Positions 1-8,635 of a stretch of DNA of 64,000 bases are shown here, one piece after another; positions within the stretch are counted from its first letter, which is position 1; every line of letters begins with the position of its first letter. The stretch covers positions 62,001-126,000 of the forward strand of contig CAJFHG010000003.1 of the NCBI GenBank assembly GCA_904379015.1, written 5' to 3'. The DNA is from Candidatus Paralachnospira caecorum (GTDB lineage Bacteria; Bacillota; Clostridia; Lachnospirales; Lachnospiraceae). Made by a program: the position numbers and the translations under genes. Below the pieces are notes generated by a model. The model searched no databases. It was not told the origin of the DNA and saw only the letters and a list, made by a program, of their open reading frames with translations.

Positions 1-390
1 AGTGCTTCCCATTCCATGCCGGCTGTTGCGCAGGGTCGCCCGCACTCTTGCCAGCAGTTCGTCTGTGCCGAACGGTTTTGTAATGTAATCATTGGCGCCC
101 ATATCCAGAGCTTCAACCTTGTCCCTTTCACTGGTCCTGGCCGACAACACGATAATCGGAACTTCTGATGTCTCCCTGGCCGACCGGATAAATTCCAGGC
201 CGTCCATGTCGGGCAGGCCCAGATCCAGAATGATCAGATCCGGACAGTGAGAAGAAAACACCAGTCTTCCCTGAGTACAGCTTCCGGATGTCAGAACCTG
301 ATATCCACTGGTTTCCAGAATCGTCCGCATAAAACTCCGGATATTGGATTCATCTTCCACCACAAGAATTTTATATTTGTTACTCCCCAT
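1..390 (-). CDS. kdpE: KdpE-like response regulator, receiver domain (partial)
   Basis: The visible 130 residues are a CheY-like receiver domain; the DNA-binding part lies beyond the left edge. The acidic pocket is E12-D13 (VVEDES), the likely phospho-acceptor is D56 in LIILDLGLPDMDG, and the conserved lysine is in the YITKPFG motif. The ATG at 388-390 overlaps the stop of the upstream histidine kinase, so the two are translated together as a two-component pair. A KdpE/OmpR-type assignment comes from the receiver sequence and from the DUF4118 kinase partner; the output domain that would prove it is not in view. No kdpFABC genes are in the window, so a potassium role is inference. Confidence 0.8.
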   Translation of the reverse strand, partial: MGSNKYKILVVEDESNIRSFMRTILETSGYQVLTSGSCTQGRLVFSSHCPDLIILDLGLPDMDGLEFIRSARETSEVPIIVLSARTSERDKVEALDMGANDYITKPFGTDELLARVRATLRNSRHGMGST

Positions 391-1450
391 GCTCTGCTTC
401 CTCCGTTTCCAGGGAAAACCGGAAAAGCGCCCCGCCTGACCTTCTGTTTTCCGCGCTGATCCTGCCGCCATGAGCCTTCACGATCGTGGCGCAGACGGAA
501 AGTCCGATGCCCATATTATGCTTGCCGCTGTCCGCGGGTCTTTTCTTCTGTTCCTGATATCCGCTGAAAAGATTCTCCATCTGATCAGAAGATATCCCGC
601 ATCCGTCGTCAGCGACTTCAAAAAACGCCTTTCTCCCCTTCAGATATACCCGCACAGACAGCTCGCTCATTCCCCTGGCATGCTGCACCGCATTCTCCAG
701 AAGATTGATGATGACCTGCTCGATCAGAATAGCGTCCATCGGAATCACGACAAATTCATCAGGAATCTCCACCCGGATTTCCTGATGAGGGTATGTTTTT
801 CTGAATTTTACCAGCACGGCGTCGATCAGCTCTTCCAACGCCACCGGAGTCTTAATCACAGCAATATCGTCTTCATTGATCCTTGTGACGGAGAGCAGGT
901 TTTCTACCATGCGGATCAGCCACTCTGAATCTTCTCTCATTTCCCTGAGAAGCTTCAGCTGCTGTTCCTTTGACAGCCTGTCATAATGATCGATCATCGC
1001 CGAGCTGGAACCGTAGATGGTCGTGAGCGGCGTCCTCAGATCGTGGGACACGGCCCGCAGCAGATTTGCCCGCATTTTTTCCTTCTCCGACTCCGCCTTT
1101 GCCTTTTCCTGTCTCCGCATCTTGGTCGTCAGCATACTTGCCAGGATCGTTACGATCAGCATAATGACAGCCGACACCAGATTCTCCGGGATGGTAAAGT
1201 TGAATTTGAAATATGGAAAAGTAAAGGCGTAATTCACTGCCAGCACGCTGACCAGCGAAGAAAAAATCCCCGGAAGATACCCCTGCGTCGCCAGGGAAAT
1301 CAGAAAAACAGCCAGCACAAAAATGGCCGGAATCAGCGTCTGTGTATGAAGCCAGCTCTGGATCGCGAGACTTAAAAGAAACGATACTGCCAGGATACCC
1401 GCCGGCAGAAGCATGTCTCTTAACGCATGCCTGACCGTTCTCATATCCAT
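380..1450 (-). CDS. KdpD-like sensor histidine kinase (DUF4118), short form
   Basis: This 356-residue membrane kinase has three or four hydrophobic segments between about residues 17 and 108 (a DUF4118-like block), then a charged linker, a HisKA domain with H136 in the motif SHDLRTPLTT, and a HATPase domain with N box INLLENAVQHA, G1 DDGCGI and G2 NMGIGLSV. Full KdpD is about 900 residues with an N-terminal KdpD/USP sensory part; that part is absent here. The ATG at 1450 is chosen because AGGAGG lies 7 bases upstream; an open frame continues up to 1588 but runs through the aspS terminator. It overlaps the regulator downstream and should phosphorylate it. The signal sensed is unknown. Confidence 0.85.
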   Translation of the reverse strand: MDMRTVRHALRDMLLPAGILAVSFLLSLAIQSWLHTQTLIPAIFVLAVFLISLATQGYLPGIFSSLVSVLAVNYAFTFPYFKFNFTIPENLVSAVIMLIVTILASMLTTKMRRQEKAKAESEKEKMRANLLRAVSHDLRTPLTTIYGSSSAMIDHYDRLSKEQQLKLLREMREDSEWLIRMVENLLSVTRINEDDIAVIKTPVALEELIDAVLVKFRKTYPHQEIRVEIPDEFVVIPMDAILIEQVIINLLENAVQHARGMSELSVRVYLKGRKAFFEVADDGCGISSDQMENLFSGYQEQKKRPADSGKHNMGIGLSVCATIVKAHGGRISAENRRSGGALFRFSLETEEAEHGE

Positions 1451-1540
1451 TCTCCATCCTCCTGCCGTATCTATCATCATAGCATGTATCCGGTAAAGAA
1501 ACGGTAAAGATTTGGCCTGAAAAATAAAGCCAGCGATAAC

Positions 1541-1578
1541 AAAAGAGCCTTCTGTCTGAAATCCGGACAGAAGGGCTC
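1541..1578 (-). terminator. intrinsic terminator of aspS
   Basis: On the minus strand a 12-13 bp stem (arms 1566-1578 and 1545-1556, GAGCC..TTCTGTC) is followed by a short T-run. It begins about 15 bases after the aspS stop and separates aspS from the two-component genes. Confidence 0.8.
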
Positions 1579-1593
1579 CTCTCTTCATCGTGT

Positions 1594-3339
1594 TCAGTCA
1601 CGCACTTTGATGTGAACTTCTCTGAGCTGCTGCTCTGTCACCTCATTGGGCGCGCCGCACATCAGATCCTGAGCCGTTCCGCTCATGGGGAACGCGATGA
1701 CCTCGCGTATATTCTCCTCTTCCCGCAGAAGCATGATCATGCGGTCTACGCCGGGCGCCATTCCCGCGTGAGGCGGCGCTCCGAACTGGAACGCGTTGTA
1801 AAGCGCTCCGAATTTGGCCTTCAGAGTCTCCTCGTCATAGCCCGCGATCTCAAACGCCCTGACCATGATATCCATATCATGGTTCCGCACCGCGCCGGAC
1901 GACAGCTCCACACCGTTGCACACAATATCATACTGATATGCCAGAATATCCAGCGGATCTTTCGTATTCAGCGCCTCCAGGCCACCCTGGGGCATGGAGA
2001 AAGGATTGTGGGTGAACCCGATCTTTTTTGTCTCCTCGTCCAGCTCATACATGGGGAAGTCATTGACGTAGCAGAAACGGTACGCATTCTTTTCTATGAG
2101 ATCCAGCCGGGCTCCCAGCTCATTCCTGATCTGTCCCGCGTATTTGGAGGCCCGCTCTTCATTGTCGGCAATGAAGAAGATCACATCTCCGGGCACCAGG
2201 CCGGCCAGAGCCGCCAGCTCTCCCTTCATCTCATCGGGAATAAATTTATCAATGGGTCCCTTATAGGACATGTCCTCTTTTACTTCCAGGTATCCAAGGC
2301 CGCCCATGCCGATGGACTGGGCGAATTTCAGAAGCTTTTCATGGAAGCCCTTGGACAGCTGGGCATGGACTTTCAGAGCCCGCACCGTCTTTTTATGGAA
2401 CGGCTTGAAGGTGCATCTCTGGAAAAACTCCGTCACGTCGATGATCCTCAGCGGATTTCTCAGGTCGGGCTTGTCCGTGCCGAATTCCAGCATGGCCTGC
2501 TTGTAGCTGATGACCGGATAGGGCGCCCTGGTGACAGCATACCCCTCGGGCGCGAACTTCTCAAAGGTGCTGGTCAGCACCTCTTCGCCCGCCCGGAACA
2601 CGTCCTCCTGGGTGGCGAAGCTCATCTCAAAATCCAGCTGATAGAACTCTCCCGGCGAACGGTCCGCCCGGGCATCCTCATCCCGGAAACAGGGCGCGAT
2701 CTGGAAATATTTATCAAACCCGGAGGCCATCAGAAGCTGCTTGTACTGCTGGGGCGCCTGGGGAAGCGCATAAAATTTCCCCTTATATCTTCTGGAGGGC
2801 ACGATGTAATCTCTGGCTCCCTCGGGAGACGACGCGCAGAGGATCGGTGTCTGGATCTCCAGGAATCCCATCTCAGTCATCTTTTCCCGGAGGAAGCTGA
2901 TGACCTTTGAGCGGAATATGATGTTGTCCTTTACCTTATGGTTCCTCAGGTCCAGATAGCGGTATTTCAGACGCACATCCTCCCTGATCTCCTTGGAAGT
3001 AGCTACTTCGAAGGGCAGATCCCGGTACACCTTTCCGAGAACGGTGATCTTATGGGCTTCCAGCTCAATGGTACCCGTAGGGATCTTGGGATTATAGGTT
3101 TCCTCGTCCCTGTGCTCCACCAGTCCCTCCACGGAAATACACTCTTCCTTTCTGATTCCCTTCAGAAGCTCTGTATCCCGAAGCACCACCTGCATGACAC
3201 CGTACATATCCCTCAGATCGATAAAGGACACGCCGCCGTGATCCCGGATATTCTCCACCCATCCGGCCAGCTTCAGCTCAGTTCCCACATCGCTCTCGCT
3301 GATCTGGTTCATTGTCTTGCTGCGATAAACGTTTGACAT
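1594..3339 (-). CDS. aspS: aspartate--tRNA ligase
   Basis: A 581-residue class II aminoacyl-tRNA synthetase of the bacterial AspRS type. In order it shows the N-terminal OB-fold anticodon-binding domain (about 1-105), the catalytic core with motif 2 (FRDEDARADR), the inserted GAD domain in the middle, and motif 3 near the end (PPHAGMAPGVDRM). It charges tRNA with aspartate in the cytoplasm. The ATG at 3339 has GAGGAG about 9 bases upstream; a second in-frame ATG is ten codons in. Its leader carries a T-box riboswitch. The specifier there looks like AAC (Asn), which would fit a non-discriminating enzyme that also makes Asp-tRNA(Asn) for a GatCAB amidotransferase; that is inference. Confidence 0.97.
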   Translation of the reverse strand: MSNVYRSKTMNQISESDVGTELKLAGWVENIRDHGGVSFIDLRDMYGVMQVVLRDTELLKGIRKEECISVEGLVEHRDEETYNPKIPTGTIELEAHKITVLGKVYRDLPFEVATSKEIREDVRLKYRYLDLRNHKVKDNIIFRSKVISFLREKMTEMGFLEIQTPILCASSPEGARDYIVPSRRYKGKFYALPQAPQQYKQLLMASGFDKYFQIAPCFRDEDARADRSPGEFYQLDFEMSFATQEDVFRAGEEVLTSTFEKFAPEGYAVTRAPYPVISYKQAMLEFGTDKPDLRNPLRIIDVTEFFQRCTFKPFHKKTVRALKVHAQLSKGFHEKLLKFAQSIGMGGLGYLEVKEDMSYKGPIDKFIPDEMKGELAALAGLVPGDVIFFIADNEERASKYAGQIRNELGARLDLIEKNAYRFCYVNDFPMYELDEETKKIGFTHNPFSMPQGGLEALNTKDPLDILAYQYDIVCNGVELSSGAVRNHDMDIMVRAFEIAGYDEETLKAKFGALYNAFQFGAPPHAGMAPGVDRMIMLLREEENIREVIAFPMSGTAQDLMCGAPNEVTEQQLREVHIKVRD

Positions 3340-3361
3340 ATTGCATTCTCCTCACATCAAA

Positions 3362-3390
3362 TTTCATAGGGAACACAGTTCCCTGTGAAA
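3362..3390. repeat. 29-bp palindromic repeat, copy 1
   Basis: TTTCATAGGGAAC and GTTCCCTGTGAAA flank the short centre ACA, giving an almost perfect palindrome. A copy with three base differences lies at 47958-47986. Here it sits between the T-box terminator and the aspS start codon, so it would be in the aspS mRNA leader. Confidence 0.65.
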
Positions 3391-3394
3391 CACT

Positions 3395-3668
3395 AAAAGC
3401 TGTCCGTCCCAAATCCCAGTTCAGGACGAACAGCCTTCCTGTCCGCGGTACCACCTGATTTACTGTCCGAAAACAGTCCCTCAAAGCCGCCGATTCACGC
3501 TCGGCTCACGGCGCACCTACTGCCCGCGCCCCCGCGCAGGGTTCAGATTGCGGCTCTGGAGTGTTATTCAGACAGATTCACTCTGCAGGGTTCTCACTGT
3601 CTCCTGCTCACTGGGAACGATAATCCGCCCTACTTCTCTCCGTCACAGCCTTTACTCTCTTAATCTGA
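3395..3668 (-). promoter_or_regulatory. T-box riboswitch controlling aspS (likely Asn specifier)
   Basis: The minus strand contains the T-box core GGTGGTACCGCGG (3443-3456), followed by an intrinsic terminator with arms at 3425-3436 and 3399-3409 and a TTTT run at 3395-3398. Upstream is a Stem I with a kink-turn-like GTGA/AGA pair, an AGTA element and an apical loop segment GACAGTGAGAACCC. On the 3' side of Stem I the pattern GAA-T-AAC-A-C places AAC, an asparagine codon, in the specifier position. Uncharged cognate tRNA would pair with the specifier and with the T-box bulge and favour read-through into aspS. The class is certain; the specifier reading is by eye. Confidence 0.9.
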
Positions 3669-3672
3669 AGGT

Positions 3673-3701
3673 ATTTTATACTACAGATTTTATTTTGTCA
3701 A
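3673..3701 (-). promoter_or_regulatory. SigA-type promoter of the aspS leader
   Basis: On the minus strand a consensus TTGACA (3696-3701) and TAAAAT (3673-3678) are separated by exactly 17 bases. It overlaps the last codons of the upstream symporter gene and would start transcription just before Stem I of the T-box. Confidence 0.8.
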
Positions 3702-5087
3702 TTCTTTTCCCTTTTCATTCGGAAATTCCCCCGGATTTTCTTCTTTTTCATCCAGATGCCCGCCCCAGAGATAGTAATCGGTCTCTTTTACGACGGTTTT
3801 CCGCAGCAGCAGAAGACAGATCAGATTGGGAACCGCCATCAGTCCGTTGAGCAGATCCGCGATTTTCCAGATGACTCCCATAGAGGCCGCCGCTCCGGCG
3901 AATACCGCGGCCAGATAAAGCATCCGGTAATGAAAAAGACGTCTGGAACCGGACAGATAGATCACGGCCTGCTCTCCGTAAAAGCTCCATCCCAGAATCG
4001 TGGCAAACGCGAAGATCACCAGCGACAGGGCAAAGATCATATGCCCGAACTGGTTCATGATCCCGAAAGACTGCTCCGCCAGCTCACCCTGAGAAAGCCC
4101 TGCGAACAGCTCCGGCATATGCAGCATGGAAGAAACAATGACGATGCCGGTCACCGCGCAGAATACCACCGTATCCCAGAAGGTACCGGTCATGGCCGCC
4201 AGCGCCTGCCTTACCGGGTTCCGGCTGCCCGCGGCCGCCGCGGCCATAGGCGCGGTCCCGAGGCCGGATTCGTCAGAGAACAGGCCCCGGGCAATCCCCT
4301 GCCGGGCCGCCGTGAGCATGGTGCTTCCCACAAAGCCTCCGGCCGCTGCTCCGGGAGAAAAGGCGGCCGTCACGATCAGCTTCAGGGCCGGCACCAGAAA
4401 TGCCCGGTTGATCACGAGAAGGACGCCGCATCCCGCCAGGTAAACCACCGCCATAAAGGGGATCAGCTTCTCACATGCCTTTGAAACGGCTCCGGCCCCT
4501 CCCAGGATCACAGCGGCTGTCAGGGCCGTCAGAATCCCTCCTGTGACCAGAGGCGGAATATGAAACGCCGATTCCATGGTGCCGCTGATGGCATTGGCCT
4601 GGACGCTGCAGCCTGTGCCGAAGGCCGCGGCGGCGGCAAAAACCGCGAACACCGCCGCCAGCTTCCGGAAACGGAGCGCCTGTTCCATCACATACATGGG
4701 GCCGCCCCGAAAGCCGCCCTGACCGTCCCGGATCCGGTATTTGATGGAAAGCAGAGATTCGCCGTATTTCGTGGCCATCCCGAATATTCCCGTCAGCCAG
4801 CACCAGAACACGGCGCCCGGGCCGCCTATGGCAACTGCCATGGACATACCGATGATATTTCCTGTTCCCAGGGTCGCCGCAAGGGCCGTGGCCAGCGCCT
4901 CAAAGGGCCGCATGCCTTCCTCCCCCTCCTCCGGGGCAACAGACAGGCGGAGCGCCGTCAGCAGTTTTCTCTGAGGTACCTTCAGCCACACTGTAAAGAG
5001 AAGATGCGTGCCGAACAGCAGCGCCATCATGGGAATTCCCCATACAAGGCCGTTCCATGTATCCAACAGCTGATTGATTCTGCTCAT
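3690..5087 (-). CDS. alanine/glycine:cation symporter family protein
   Basis: A 465-residue polytopic membrane protein with about ten hydrophobic segments, matching the AGCS (sodium:alanine symporter, SSF-like) family in length and motifs: FEALATALAATLGTGNIIG near residue 70, GPGAVFWCWLTGIFGMATKY, YRIRDGQGGFRGGPMY and the GLFSDESGLGTAPMAAAAA segment. It would import alanine or glycine with sodium. The ATG at 5087 is used; a GTG at 5105 is possible, and neither has a strong Shine-Dalgarno site. It stands alone between purH and aspS, on the same strand as both, and its stop codon overlaps the aspS promoter. Confidence 0.9.
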   Translation of the reverse strand: MSRINQLLDTWNGLVWGIPMMALLFGTHLLFTVWLKVPQRKLLTALRLSVAPEEGEEGMRPFEALATALAATLGTGNIIGMSMAVAIGGPGAVFWCWLTGIFGMATKYGESLLSIKYRIRDGQGGFRGGPMYVMEQALRFRKLAAVFAVFAAAAAFGTGCSVQANAISGTMESAFHIPPLVTGGILTALTAAVILGGAGAVSKACEKLIPFMAVVYLAGCGVLLVINRAFLVPALKLIVTAAFSPGAAAGGFVGSTMLTAARQGIARGLFSDESGLGTAPMAAAAAGSRNPVRQALAAMTGTFWDTVVFCAVTGIVIVSSMLHMPELFAGLSQGELAEQSFGIMNQFGHMIFALSLVIFAFATILGWSFYGEQAVIYLSGSRRLFHYRMLYLAAVFAGAAASMGVIWKIADLLNGLMAVPNLICLLLLRKTVVKETDYYLWGGHLDEKEENPGEFPNEKGKELTK

Positions 5088-5212
5088 ATAACCACTGTAT
5101 GGCACATCCTGTCCGTTTATGACAAATTACAGAGTATCGACGTATTTAAGGCTTTTTATCACGCTCTTCCTACGGAATACCGCAAACAGTTGCAGTCGCA
5201 TTAATCTTCCAG

Positions 5213-5256
5213 AACAGCGAAAATGGGATGTTTATCCACATCCCATCCTCGCTGTT
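5213..5256 (-). terminator. long hairpin after purH
   Basis: Two 18-base arms (5239-5256 and 5213-5230, AACAGCGA..ATGGGATG) pair with only two mismatches, about 50 bases past the purH stop. The T-run after it is poor, so the terminator call is moderate. Confidence 0.5.
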
Positions 5257-5306
5257 TTCCCTTATTTTCAGGCATCTTACCCTTACTTCTGCCGTGAGGT
5301 ATCTGA

Positions 5307-6857
5307 TCAATGACGGAAATGTCTCATTCCGGTAAATACCATGGCAATTCCATATTCATTGCATTTGTCGATGGAGAGCTGGTCTCTCATGGCTCCGCCG
5401 GGCTGGATGATCGCGGTGATTCCCATCTCATGGGCCGCTTCCACACAGTCAGGGAAGGGGAAGAACGCGTCAGAAGCCATCACAGCGCCCTTTGTGGCAT
5501 CCGGTCCGATCAGCTCAGCCGCATGCTCGCCGGCCTGCTTCGCGGCCCAGATCCGGTTCACCTGTCCGGGCCCGATGCCCACAGACTGTTTGTCCCTGGC
5601 CAGAGCGATGCCGTTGGACTTCACATATTTTACCATCTTCCAGGCAAACATCAGATCTTCCATTTCCTTTTCAGTGGGCTTCCTGTCGGTCACAGTCTTC
5701 ACCTCATCGCCCACCAGCCTGTTGTCAATGCCCTGTACGATCAGGCCGCCGTTGACCTTCTTCATATCCAGCGCCGTTTCTTTCTGAGGCACGGAAATAT
5801 CAGGCAGCCGGAGCACACGCACATTCTTTTTCTCTCTGAGGATCTCCAGCGCTTCTTCCTCATAAGAAGGCGCGATGATCACCTCCAGAAATACCTCTTT
5901 CATCTTCTTCGCCATGGGAGCGGTCACTTCCCGGTTGATGGCAACAATGCCGCCGAAGATCGACACCTTGTCCGCCGCATACGCCTTGTCCCAGGCTTCC
6001 TCGATGGTCGCCGCGCTGCCCACGCCGCAGGGATTTCCATGCTTGCTGGCAACCACTGTCGGCTCGTCGAACTCCTTCACCAGCTCAAGAGCGCCGTTGG
6101 CATCGTTGATATTGTTGAAGGACAATTCTTTTCCATTGAGCTGCTCCGCCATATCCAGCGTTCCCTTCTTTTTGCCCACTTCACGGTAGAAGGCGGCCTT
6201 CTGGTGGGGATTCTCGCCGTAGCGCATATCCTGCACCTTTTCAAAGGTCATGGTCAGCGTCTCGGGAAGGCTGTAATCCTGTCTCTCCGCCTTCAGATAA
6301 TCGGCGATCATGGTATCATAATTGGAAGTATGCATAAATACCTTCTGCATCAGATAGAACTTGGTATCCAGAGATACCTGGCCGTTCTCCTTCAGCTCCT
6401 TTAACACAGTCCCGTAATCCGCGGGATCCACCACAACCGCCACATCCTGATAATTCTTGGCCGCGGCGCGGAGCATGGTCGGTCCGCCGATATCAATATT
6501 TTCCACCGCTTCCGCGCGGGTAACGCCGTCTTTCATGATCGTCGCCTTAAAGGGATACAGATTGACGATCACCATGTCGATGGGCTGGATATGCAGCTCC
6601 TCCAGCTGCTTCATGTGATCCGGGTTGGAACGGATTGCCAGAAGTCCCGCATGCACGATCGGATGAAGGGTTTTGACACGGCCGTCCAGACACTCCGGAA
6701 AACCGGTCAGCTCAGAAATTTCAATGGCTTTTACGCCCTCCTGGGTCAGCTTCTTATAAGTCCCGCCGGTGGAAATGATCTCCACGCCAAGATCTGTCAG
6801 TTCCTTTGCAAGCTCCACAATGCCGGTCTTGTCTGATACACTGATTAAAGCTCTCAT
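5307..6857 (-). CDS. purH: bifunctional AICAR transformylase / IMP cyclohydrolase
   Basis: A 516-residue protein of normal PurH length. The N-terminal MGS-like IMP cyclohydrolase domain begins [16 protein letters not shown] and carries STGGT and the GRVKTLHP motif; the C-terminal AICAR transformylase domain has MRYGENPHQ, the catalytic KHGNPCG motif and DAFFPF. It does the last two steps of IMP synthesis, using 10-formyl-tetrahydrofolate. The frame is open up to 6944, but the ATG at 6857 has AGGAG 7 bases upstream and matches the family start. It is preceded by a ZTP riboswitch, which fits because ZTP is made from the AICAR ribotide this enzyme consumes. Confidence 0.97.
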   Translation of the reverse strand: MRALISVSDKTGIVELAKELTDLGVEIISTGGTYKKLTQEGVKAIEISELTGFPECLDGRVKTLHPIVHAGLLAIRSNPDHMKQLEELHIQPIDMVIVNLYPFKATIMKDGVTRAEAVENIDIGGPTMLRAAAKNYQDVAVVVDPADYGTVLKELKENGQVSLDTKFYLMQKVFMHTSNYDTMIADYLKAERQDYSLPETLTMTFEKVQDMRYGENPHQKAAFYREVGKKKGTLDMAEQLNGKELSFNNINDANGALELVKEFDEPTVVASKHGNPCGVGSAATIEEAWDKAYAADKVSIFGGIVAINREVTAPMAKKMKEVFLEVIIAPSYEEEALEILREKKNVRVLRLPDISVPQKETALDMKKVNGGLIVQGIDNRLVGDEVKTVTDRKPTEKEMEDLMFAWKMVKYVKSNGIALARDKQSVGIGPGQVNRIWAAKQAGEHAAELIGPDATKGAVMASDAFFPFPDCVEAAHEMGITAIIQPGGAMRDQLSIDKCNEYGIAMVFTGMRHFRH

Positions 6858-6879
6858 AGTTTTCTCCTTTCTCGGAAAC

Positions 6880-7000
6880 AAAAAAAGCCCGGTATTCCCA
6901 ACGGAATCCTCAGGCTGCCCAGGCGGTCGGCTTATATGGATCATCTCCGCGCTCCCTGTAGGTACTCCTACTCTCCGCCAGTCGCGCGGTTCCTTGCTTC
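6880..7000 (-). promoter_or_regulatory. ZTP (pfl) riboswitch with terminator, upstream of purH
   Basis: The minus strand has the pfl-motif landmarks in order: GCGCGACTGGCGG (from about 6990), a small hairpin GTAGGAGTACCTAC, GGGAGCGCGG, and the pseudoknot part GACCGCCTGGGCA (about 6914-6926). It is followed by a GC-rich hairpin and seven T at 6880-6886, an intrinsic terminator whose 5' arm adjoins the aptamer. ZTP or ZMP binding should prevent termination and raise purH expression when 10-formyl-THF is short. Confidence 0.92.
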
Positions 7001-7006
7001 ATAACG

Positions 7007-7035
7007 ATATTACAATAAAAAACGGAGCTTGACAA
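7007..7035 (-). promoter_or_regulatory. promoter of the purH leader
   Basis: TTGTCA (7030-7035) and TAATAT (7007-7012) on the minus strand, 17 bases apart, just upstream of the ZTP aptamer. Confidence 0.7.
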
Positions 7036-7200
7036 GTGTTTTTTTATTTTTTGATATTTTTTTATCATTTTCTGTCCCCGTCCGGCGTAACTCCTTCTCA
7101 ACACGGGAAAATACGCTAGAAAAAAAGACGCATAAATGGTATGATAGCGTTAGGAATTTTTTTCAAACTTTTACTACTACATACAAGGAGGTACTGACTT

Positions 7201-8232
7201 ATGGTTACTGTAACCCTCGGCAAAACCGGCATCACTGTCAATAAAAACGGATTCGGCGCGCTTCCCATCCAGCGGATTTCCAAAGAAGACGCCGCGTATC
7301 TGCTCCGCAAGGCCTATGACAGCGGCGTGAATTTCTTCGATACGGCCCGCGCCTACTCTGACAGTGAAGAAAAGGTGGGCTACGCATTCAGGGGAATCCG
7401 GGAAAAGCTCTATATTTCCACAAAAACCGCTGCCCAGAATGCCGATGATTTCTGGAAGGATCTCCATACCAGCCTTACCAATCTGCAGACCGATTATGTG
7501 GACATCCTCCAGTTCCATAACCCTGCTTTCTGCCCCAGGCCCGGTGACGGCACAGGACTTTACGAAGCCATGATAAGGGCAAAAGAAGAAGGAAAGATCC
7601 GTCATATCGGCATCACCAACCACAGGCTCCATGTAGCGCAGGAGGCCATCGAATCGGGTCTTTATGAAACGCTTCAGTTCCCCTTCTGCTATCTGGCGAC
7701 GGATAAGGATATCGCCATTGTAAAGGCCTGCAAAGAACACGATATGGGCTTCATCGCCATGAAAGCCCTCTCCGGCGGCCTGATCACCAATTCTGCCGCC
7801 GCCTATGCCTTCGAGGCCCAATTTGACAATGTCCTGCCTATCTGGGGTGTTCAGAGGGAAACAGAACTGGATGAGTTCCTTTCCTACATTGAAAATCCGC
7901 CTGTCATGACGGATGAGATGGCAGAGTTCATCAAAAAGGAACAGACGGAACTGTCCGGCAGCTTCTGCCGCGGCTGCGGCTACTGCATGCCCACATGTCC
8001 CGCCCATATCCAGATCAACGACTGTGCCAGAATGTCCCTCATGATCCGCCGGGCGCCGTCAGCCAACTTCCTGACGCCGGAAACCCAGGCCATGATGGCC
8101 AAGATCGAGGACTGCGTCCACTGCGGAACATGCATGGAGAAATGTCCTTACGGCCTGAACACGCCTGAACTTCTCCAGGAAAATTACAAAGACTATAAAG
8201 AAATCCTGGCCGGAAACAGAAAACCTGTATAA
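7201..8232 (+). CDS. aldo/keto reductase with two C-terminal [4Fe-4S] motifs
   Basis: 343 residues. The N-terminal two thirds is an aldo/keto reductase TIM barrel (GFGALPIQRI, FFDTARAYSDSE with the family Asp and Tyr, IRHIGITNH). The last 90 residues have two ferredoxin-type clusters: CRGCGYCMPTCP and CVHCGTCMEKCP, both CxxCxxCxxxCP. This fused form is common in clostridia and is thought to be a redox enzyme for anaerobic carbonyl reduction; the substrate is unknown. AGGAGG lies 9 bases before the ATG. It is one of the few plus-strand genes and appears monocistronic, ending before a GC-rich hairpin at 8253-8280. Confidence 0.92.
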   Translation: MVTVTLGKTGITVNKNGFGALPIQRISKEDAAYLLRKAYDSGVNFFDTARAYSDSEEKVGYAFRGIREKLYISTKTAAQNADDFWKDLHTSLTNLQTDYVDILQFHNPAFCPRPGDGTGLYEAMIRAKEEGKIRHIGITNHRLHVAQEAIESGLYETLQFPFCYLATDKDIAIVKACKEHDMGFIAMKALSGGLITNSAAAYAFEAQFDNVLPIWGVQRETELDEFLSYIENPPVMTDEMAEFIKKEQTELSGSFCRGCGYCMPTCPAHIQINDCARMSLMIRRAPSANFLTPETQAMMAKIEDCVHCGTCMEKCPYGLNTPELLQENYKDYKEILAGNRKPV

Positions 8233-8252
8233 ACCGGACAGGAGAAGATATG

Positions 8253-8280
8253 CGGCACCGGGGATGGCCCCCCGGTGCCG
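8253..8280 (+). terminator. GC-rich hairpin after the aldo/keto reductase
   Basis: A 10-11 bp stem (CGGCACCGGGG paired with CCCCGGTGCCG) starts 20 bases after the stop. The T-run is weak, so it may be an inefficient or bidirectional terminator. Confidence 0.45.
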
Positions 8281-8462
8281 CCCTCAGTTTCTGGCTGCCT
8301 GATTTCAGATAGGATCTCCCGGTGTCTGACCGCCTGCGCCGCCGCCGGGAGTATTTTCTGCGCCGCTCTCCGGCATTTCTTCCATACGGCTTCCCGGCTG
8401 CTATCTTCCTCCGCCGGACTCTCCTCCCATACCGCCGCCTCCGGAACCGCCTGACCGTCTTT

Positions 8463-8635
8463 TTGACCGTTTTTACCGCGCCGACGCCTCCCGCAGCAGC
8501 CAGACCGAAGGTCACGGACTGGGCCTGTCCATCGCAAAGGCTGTGACAGATGCCCACAAAGGAAAGATCTCTGTTCTTTCCCCCGAATCCGGGATTCTGC
8601 GGGTTCAGGCCCTGCTCCCCGCCCATTTCCGGTAA
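8463..8635 (+). pseudogene. remnant of a sensor histidine kinase (HATPase C-terminus)
   Basis: In one plus-strand frame the segment reads [13 protein letters not shown], then [12 protein letters not shown] (the G2 box of HATPase domains) and a natural C-terminus ending at TAA 8633-8635. Nothing upstream in any frame restores the N box, G1 box or kinase core; the frame before 8463 is a low-complexity proline-rich reading. It is therefore a decayed fragment of a once complete kinase gene whose tail now overlaps the 3' end of pabC. The rest of the gap 8281-8604 holds only low-complexity GC-rich DNA. Confidence 0.65.

Noticed and set aside
8283-8460. Glycine-rich reading on the minus strand before the kinase remnant
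   Set aside because: Several frames give Gly-, Arg- or Pro-rich strings because the DNA is GC-rich and simple; stops interrupt them and no domain is visible.
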